Assembly (NCBI GenBank): GCA_018343915.1
Contig: JABRWF010000003.1
Location: forward strand, 1,798,001-1,862,000
Direction: 5' to 3'
DNA length: 64,000 nucleotides
Origin: Agroathelia rolfsii
Taxonomy: Eukaryota; Basidiomycota; Agaricomycetes; Amylocorticiales; Amylocorticiaceae
Shown: positions 59,727 through 64,000 of the stretch, in pieces
How positions within the stretch are numbered: the stretch's first letter is position 1
How the letters are laid out: each line of letters starts with the position of its first letter
Program-made: the position numbers and the translations under genes
Notes under the pieces: generated by a model
Told to the model about the DNA's origin: nothing
The model's input: the letters and a program-made list of their open reading frames with translations, nothing else
The model's database searches: none

Positions 59727-62700
59727 ATGCGTGAGACAAAGTATAATCGTAAATTACTCGATAAGGGACTCGAATACCATTACCAGTTTCGTTCAGATAC
59801 CCTGAATGTTTCACGATTTCGGCCAGAGCTTCAGTGCGGATCGGGGGATATGTCCCAGCTGGCTCTGATCAATGAGGTGAATCAGGATGTTAATGAGACT
59901 TTTGGCCAGAAATATAGGCACATGATCAAGAATGCAAGCAGAGGCACTGGAATGAAGTCAAATAATAATTGGCTACAATATAACCACAGTATGTTCTGTC
60001 ATGTGAACATGGCCCCATATCTGTTACGACATGATGTGATAATCAGAGCTTGTTCCGGAGCCCCACTGGTACTCCAAATCCGAACGGAACGGTCGAAACG
60101 GTGTTCGACTTGAAAATCGGATGTGTTGACCGAGATCATGGAGCGTAGTACCAGTGAGCCAATCACCAAGAATATCGGGGGTTGACACCTAATGCAAGCG
60201 CTGCTTGACAGAGCTCCACAGACGCCGCATCTCACATTTTTGTGGCAGTAGTAAACATACCAGGATGAACATATTGAGATCACCCAACAGCATCACGTCA
60301 GTCCATACGCTGGTCTTTGTGTACGTAAATCAAGTAAATGGGAGTTCAAAACGAGTCAATAACGGTCGATTCTCTCCTGATTACTAGTATACTAGGCCTT
60401 TATAGATTGGCAGGAGTTTATCATAACCATGTATATAAATGGGTTGTTTTCGGGAATGGGTTGATCCGACCTCTGAATTAGGAAGCCAGTAAAAAAATAG
60501 TTATGAGATCAAACTCCCAGAGGGTACTTGCCGTGAGCACATCATGCCTTCCCATGTGCAGTGGGGCAATACGTACGAGGGGCTGGAAGCCCCAAATGTC
60601 TGTTGGAAACCTTCCTCGGAACTTCCCTGATATGATTGAAAAAAAAGACCCCTGGGCCATCATGAAAGGCATCTACACTGAAACGTCTGCAAATAAAGCA
60701 CTGGCCCTTCTGGTACCACTCGGGATTAATTGCACTCCTGTGACTAGAGCTCTAGACTTGGTTACTATTCCTGAACAGAAAAGACCCCCTGTAACTTGTG
60801 ATTGAGGAGCTAAACATTGTGAGCCGGTTGGTTCACCAGCCAAACCATGTATCTAGCACCATCACAGGAGATCAGTATTCTGACTACTATACCATCAAAT
60901 CAAAAACACTGGATGGGAAATTATGTGTCATAGGCACAAATATACAACTCCGGGCGTCCAAGCCCCAACCTGAAATCGTGCTCTGTAGTCGATATTTGCC
61001 GACGATCGATAATTTAGAATGATAGGCCTTGAGCTGAACATCATTTCAAGCATAATTTATGAGTTTTACCACTGGTCTGGTATTTTTGTAAATTATGTGA
61101 GCCATTGTGTAAACGAATATGGAATGTTGTAAATCATCCTAGTTATGACTGAACCAAGAAGTTCAAACACCGCATCACCGGCGCGATCTACAACGGGCGC
61201 CGGTGCGGACATCGGACAGATTCGGGCTGGTGATTTGGAGAAGAGTGAACACACACAGATTACTGATATATGCAAATCGTTTCACCTATGAACTATGCAT
61301 AATGTCAAAACGTATGACCACCATTCCTTGTGATATAGGCAAAAAAATTACATCATGCCATTCTCTGCCAATGCTACAAAGTGACTTGAGGCTTGATGTG
61401 TGTGGGGTTGCCCCAATAATTTGTGTAATTGTGCAGATGGGTCTTATTACAAAATTAAGACGCTTTGGACTCGGAATATAGCTCTTGTTCATTTTATCTG
61501 ACGTCGCGCCAAGGCTTTTCCTTTACTTCTATGACTGCTATCATGAAAGAAAAATTAAATTCGTACGTAAAGTTGCAGGTGTCAGTTCAAGAGTCGTACG
61601 AAGGCTACATCATCACGGGCCTTATGGAAGACAAGCTCTTTTCTATAATTTGATCCTCATGCAATGATAACCAACAACGAGGCCAAGAAGTGTGTAGCTG
61701 ATCCGCGCTCAAGCTCAGCACATACGTGCATGTGCTCCAAAACAGCTTAGGGGTCGTGTAACGGACAAACCGGTCCTTTCGGCTAAGACTTACTTTACGC
61801 ATGTCTACCTCGTGTGCGGCGTTCGGAGCTCTTCAGTCTTCTGGATGAAAAATTCCTGGGTGCTATTTGGCTTCCATAGTACCGTATTAGAATGGTATCA
61901 GGCCATGCTATCGCCCATATTATGTCGTAAGAATGCATGCTGTGTAACATCATTTTTAGACTAGAAGGTTAGTTAGATGCTTTTTCATCTACAGTATCAA
62001 CACAATCCAGTCACTATATCCGCTATAATGAAGTGTATAGCACAAGGTATAGTCAAGGAATACAAATCTCGTATGCATGGCACTGAAGCATTGCCACATT
62101 ACCATCAAACTTGAACTTTCGCATATCTAGTCTTCGGAAATGCCCTGAAACTTCGGATAAACCGGTTTTTGCTTTAGACTTTATTCTTTACACCCAATTC
62201 TGGCGCGTGTTCAAAACATCTTCGCTAGGTTGACACACGTGGCAGAAACACCATGTGTTTGAGTGCATGTATGACTCATGTTATGGATAAGGACTGGTCG
62301 GTACTGACCGCTATAGTATAGATGCAGGCCTATTTCTTGAAAATTCTATTGCCGTATTTTTCCACCGACGGGTCGTAGATCGGTTAAAACTACGTCTATA
62401 TGAGCCTCGTTGCTTGATACAGCAAATGTCTACTTGATAGCGGCAAAAATGATGTTCTGATGCACACCACATAGTCCAATATGTCTTTATTCCATGGTTG
62501 AATACCCGAGTTGCGTCCGAGGAAGGTCATCAGACTGGTAGGTAATTTTTAGACTTGCTATCACACTGCTTCAAAGCACTTGGCCTTTTTTTCTTCTTCT
62601 TGGTACAAGCGCGACACTGCCCCATTTTGGGGATGTAAGGTGGGAGTATAAGAAAAATGATTACTCGGATAGCTGAAGAGAACAAGACTGATATAAGCCA

Positions 62701-64000
62701 GTATTGTGATGGCCATGGCGGCTGAGTATACAACAAGCTGACCTTGTTAAATTCATGGGATGTGACGTGAAGCCTGGCACATGGATCGACGTGTTCTCCA
62801 CTGACCTTCGTACATGTAGCCATAGTTTTTTTTATTTGTGAGACTAAGGATCGGCGCTCCTGTTTTGCTCCTCCATTTTTGATGGGTCTATAGAAGGCTG
62901 TGCTAATTGTGCAGATAGATTCATATCGGTTCGGGTGGTTTAGATTTTTCGCGCGGTCTTGTAACTGGTGTTGAGACCTCTGGAAATTGACCTTGACAAA
63001 TAGTTGAAAAATAAAGCATGGTTACATGATCTTGTTTCTGGCGAAATAACATTGCTTGCTGAGCGGACATACCATACGCCTGCATGCCGTGATGGCTAGG
63101 GCCTGCCAAGTTGTTATTGCACCAGGGAAGCATCACTGGTTGGAATATGGCAAGAGAAGTCCCAGAATATGAGCGCGTCTTGAAGGCTATACACATTTTA
63201 GAACAACAAGATAGACAGATTGACACTCCAGTAGTGCCACAGATAGCCTAGACAACGGTCGAAGAAATGTCTTGAGTGTCATGAATGCCCTCAGTTCATT
63301 TTTCATTCCTTGTGACTGAGGATTCTGATCACATTGACGATCCATGAATGTTGTATGAATCCTTTGGCATCGATTGTTTCTCTTGCGCTTGTGTAGTAAG
63401 CAACACAAACGTAATCCTCCTTTTTCTCCCGGCAGTTTAATTTGATACCCGTATGCTCCGGGATTCGCGCAGGTCTATTGAGTTCTTCTCACCCTCCTAA
63501 TCCCCACGTTTGAGATTTCTCGTTTTCCGCTTCTTCCGCACCTTGACAGGCAAGTCGCTTTGGCGCACAGTGGCATTCTGTGCCATGAGTGATTGATGGC
63601 GATATTGATGGATGATATCAGAGCCTCGCATTAATTTCCTTGGCAAAAAGGTGGATGTATGCACTGCTGTACGCAACGTCCCTGACGCTCAAAGGCTAGA
63701 CGTTGTGATGGTTCGGAACAGGCAAATCTGCGCGTAGTGAGCCGCTGACAACTGCAGAGCTACTGTCTCTGCTCATTATCATCATCATTTTTCATACATC
63801 TCACACGGTGCTAGTTAGTAACTGCCCCTATACATATACATAATATATTCATTCCACCCCATGATCGTCGCTCATTCTCTTGGCCGCAGCCCATCTCAAC
63901 TATCCCAGATTCCCAATGTGTGTGGCTAACGTCCGGACAAGCGGAGCGGACGTACCAATCGCGGTGCGGTAGTACCGCCGACGACTGGGGTCTTAAAAGG
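59391..64000. other. Region without a recognisable gene
   Basis: Only short overlapping frames are seen. The two longest (59691-60113, 60503-60805 on plus) resemble nothing I know, and the first begins inside a microsatellite. No LTR, tRNA or terminal repeat was found by eye. It may be decayed repeat or intergenic DNA. Confidence 0.45.
59692..59727 (+). repeat. (GTCT)n microsatellite
   Basis: About nine uninterrupted GTCT units. They create an apparent SVCL repeat at the start of a spurious frame. Confidence 0.92.

Noticed and set aside
59691..60113. 140-codon frame beginning with an SVCL repeat.
   Set aside because: The start is a (GTCT)n microsatellite and the rest matches no family that I know.
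61485..61667. Frame with GPYGRQ resembling a ferric-reductase NAD-binding motif.
   Set aside because: Only a few residues match, and no membrane or FAD segments lie around it.

Overview
The window looks like nuclear DNA of a filamentous basidiomycete, probably an agaricomycete. The genes are cut by many short GT-AG introns (about 50-100 nt). There is a striatin (STRIPAK) gene, a TMA7 gene and a class II cAMP phosphodiesterase, and the retrotransposons are LTR elements. A flavin halogenase resembling the Armillaria ArmH type fits, but does not prove, a physalacriaceous agaric. All gene models were joined by eye; no searches were run.

Layout. (1) 1-16.7 kb is a nested LTR-retrotransposon graveyard. 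It holds a Ty3/Gypsy element on the minus strand (LTR, self-primer site, intact gag running off the left edge), a decayed minus-strand Ty1/Copia element with a half-tRNA-type primer site, a decayed plus-strand Copia element, and several LTR insertions, three of them with perfect 5-bp target duplications. (2) 17.0-41.2 kb is a tandemly triplicated metabolic module. The ancestral unit appears to be P450 (minus), then methyltransferase (minus), then phenylalanine/tyrosine ammonia-lyase (plus). Copy 1 has a dead P450 and a live PAL. Copy 2 has a live P450, an apparently live methyltransferase and a PAL reduced to a relic. Copy 3 has a live P450, a methyltransferase exon relic and a live PAL. Copy 2 is split by a 2.5-kb near-perfect palindrome (two 1251-bp arms, 28-bp centre), and a 220-bp MITE lies between copies 2 and 3. 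(3) 41.5-48.3 kb carries housekeeping genes: TMA7, striatin and, convergently, a PDE1-type cAMP phosphodiesterase. (4) 48.3-53.3 kb has no gene that I can recognise. (5) 53.3-59.4 kb carries a flavin-dependent halogenase followed on the same strand by a long-chain acyl-CoA synthetase-like gene. (6) 59.4-64 kb has nothing recognisable apart from a microsatellite.

How the genes may work together (inference). PAL would give cinnamate or coumarate, and the P450s and the methyltransferase could hydroxylate and methylate an aromatic product. The halogenase and the CoA ligase 12-18 kb away could extend this to a chlorinated aromatic metabolite, but housekeeping genes separate the two groups, so a single pathway is only a hypothesis. 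The most unusual sequence features are a one-nucleotide exon required by both PAL genes, the large palindrome, and the complementary decay of the triplicated module.
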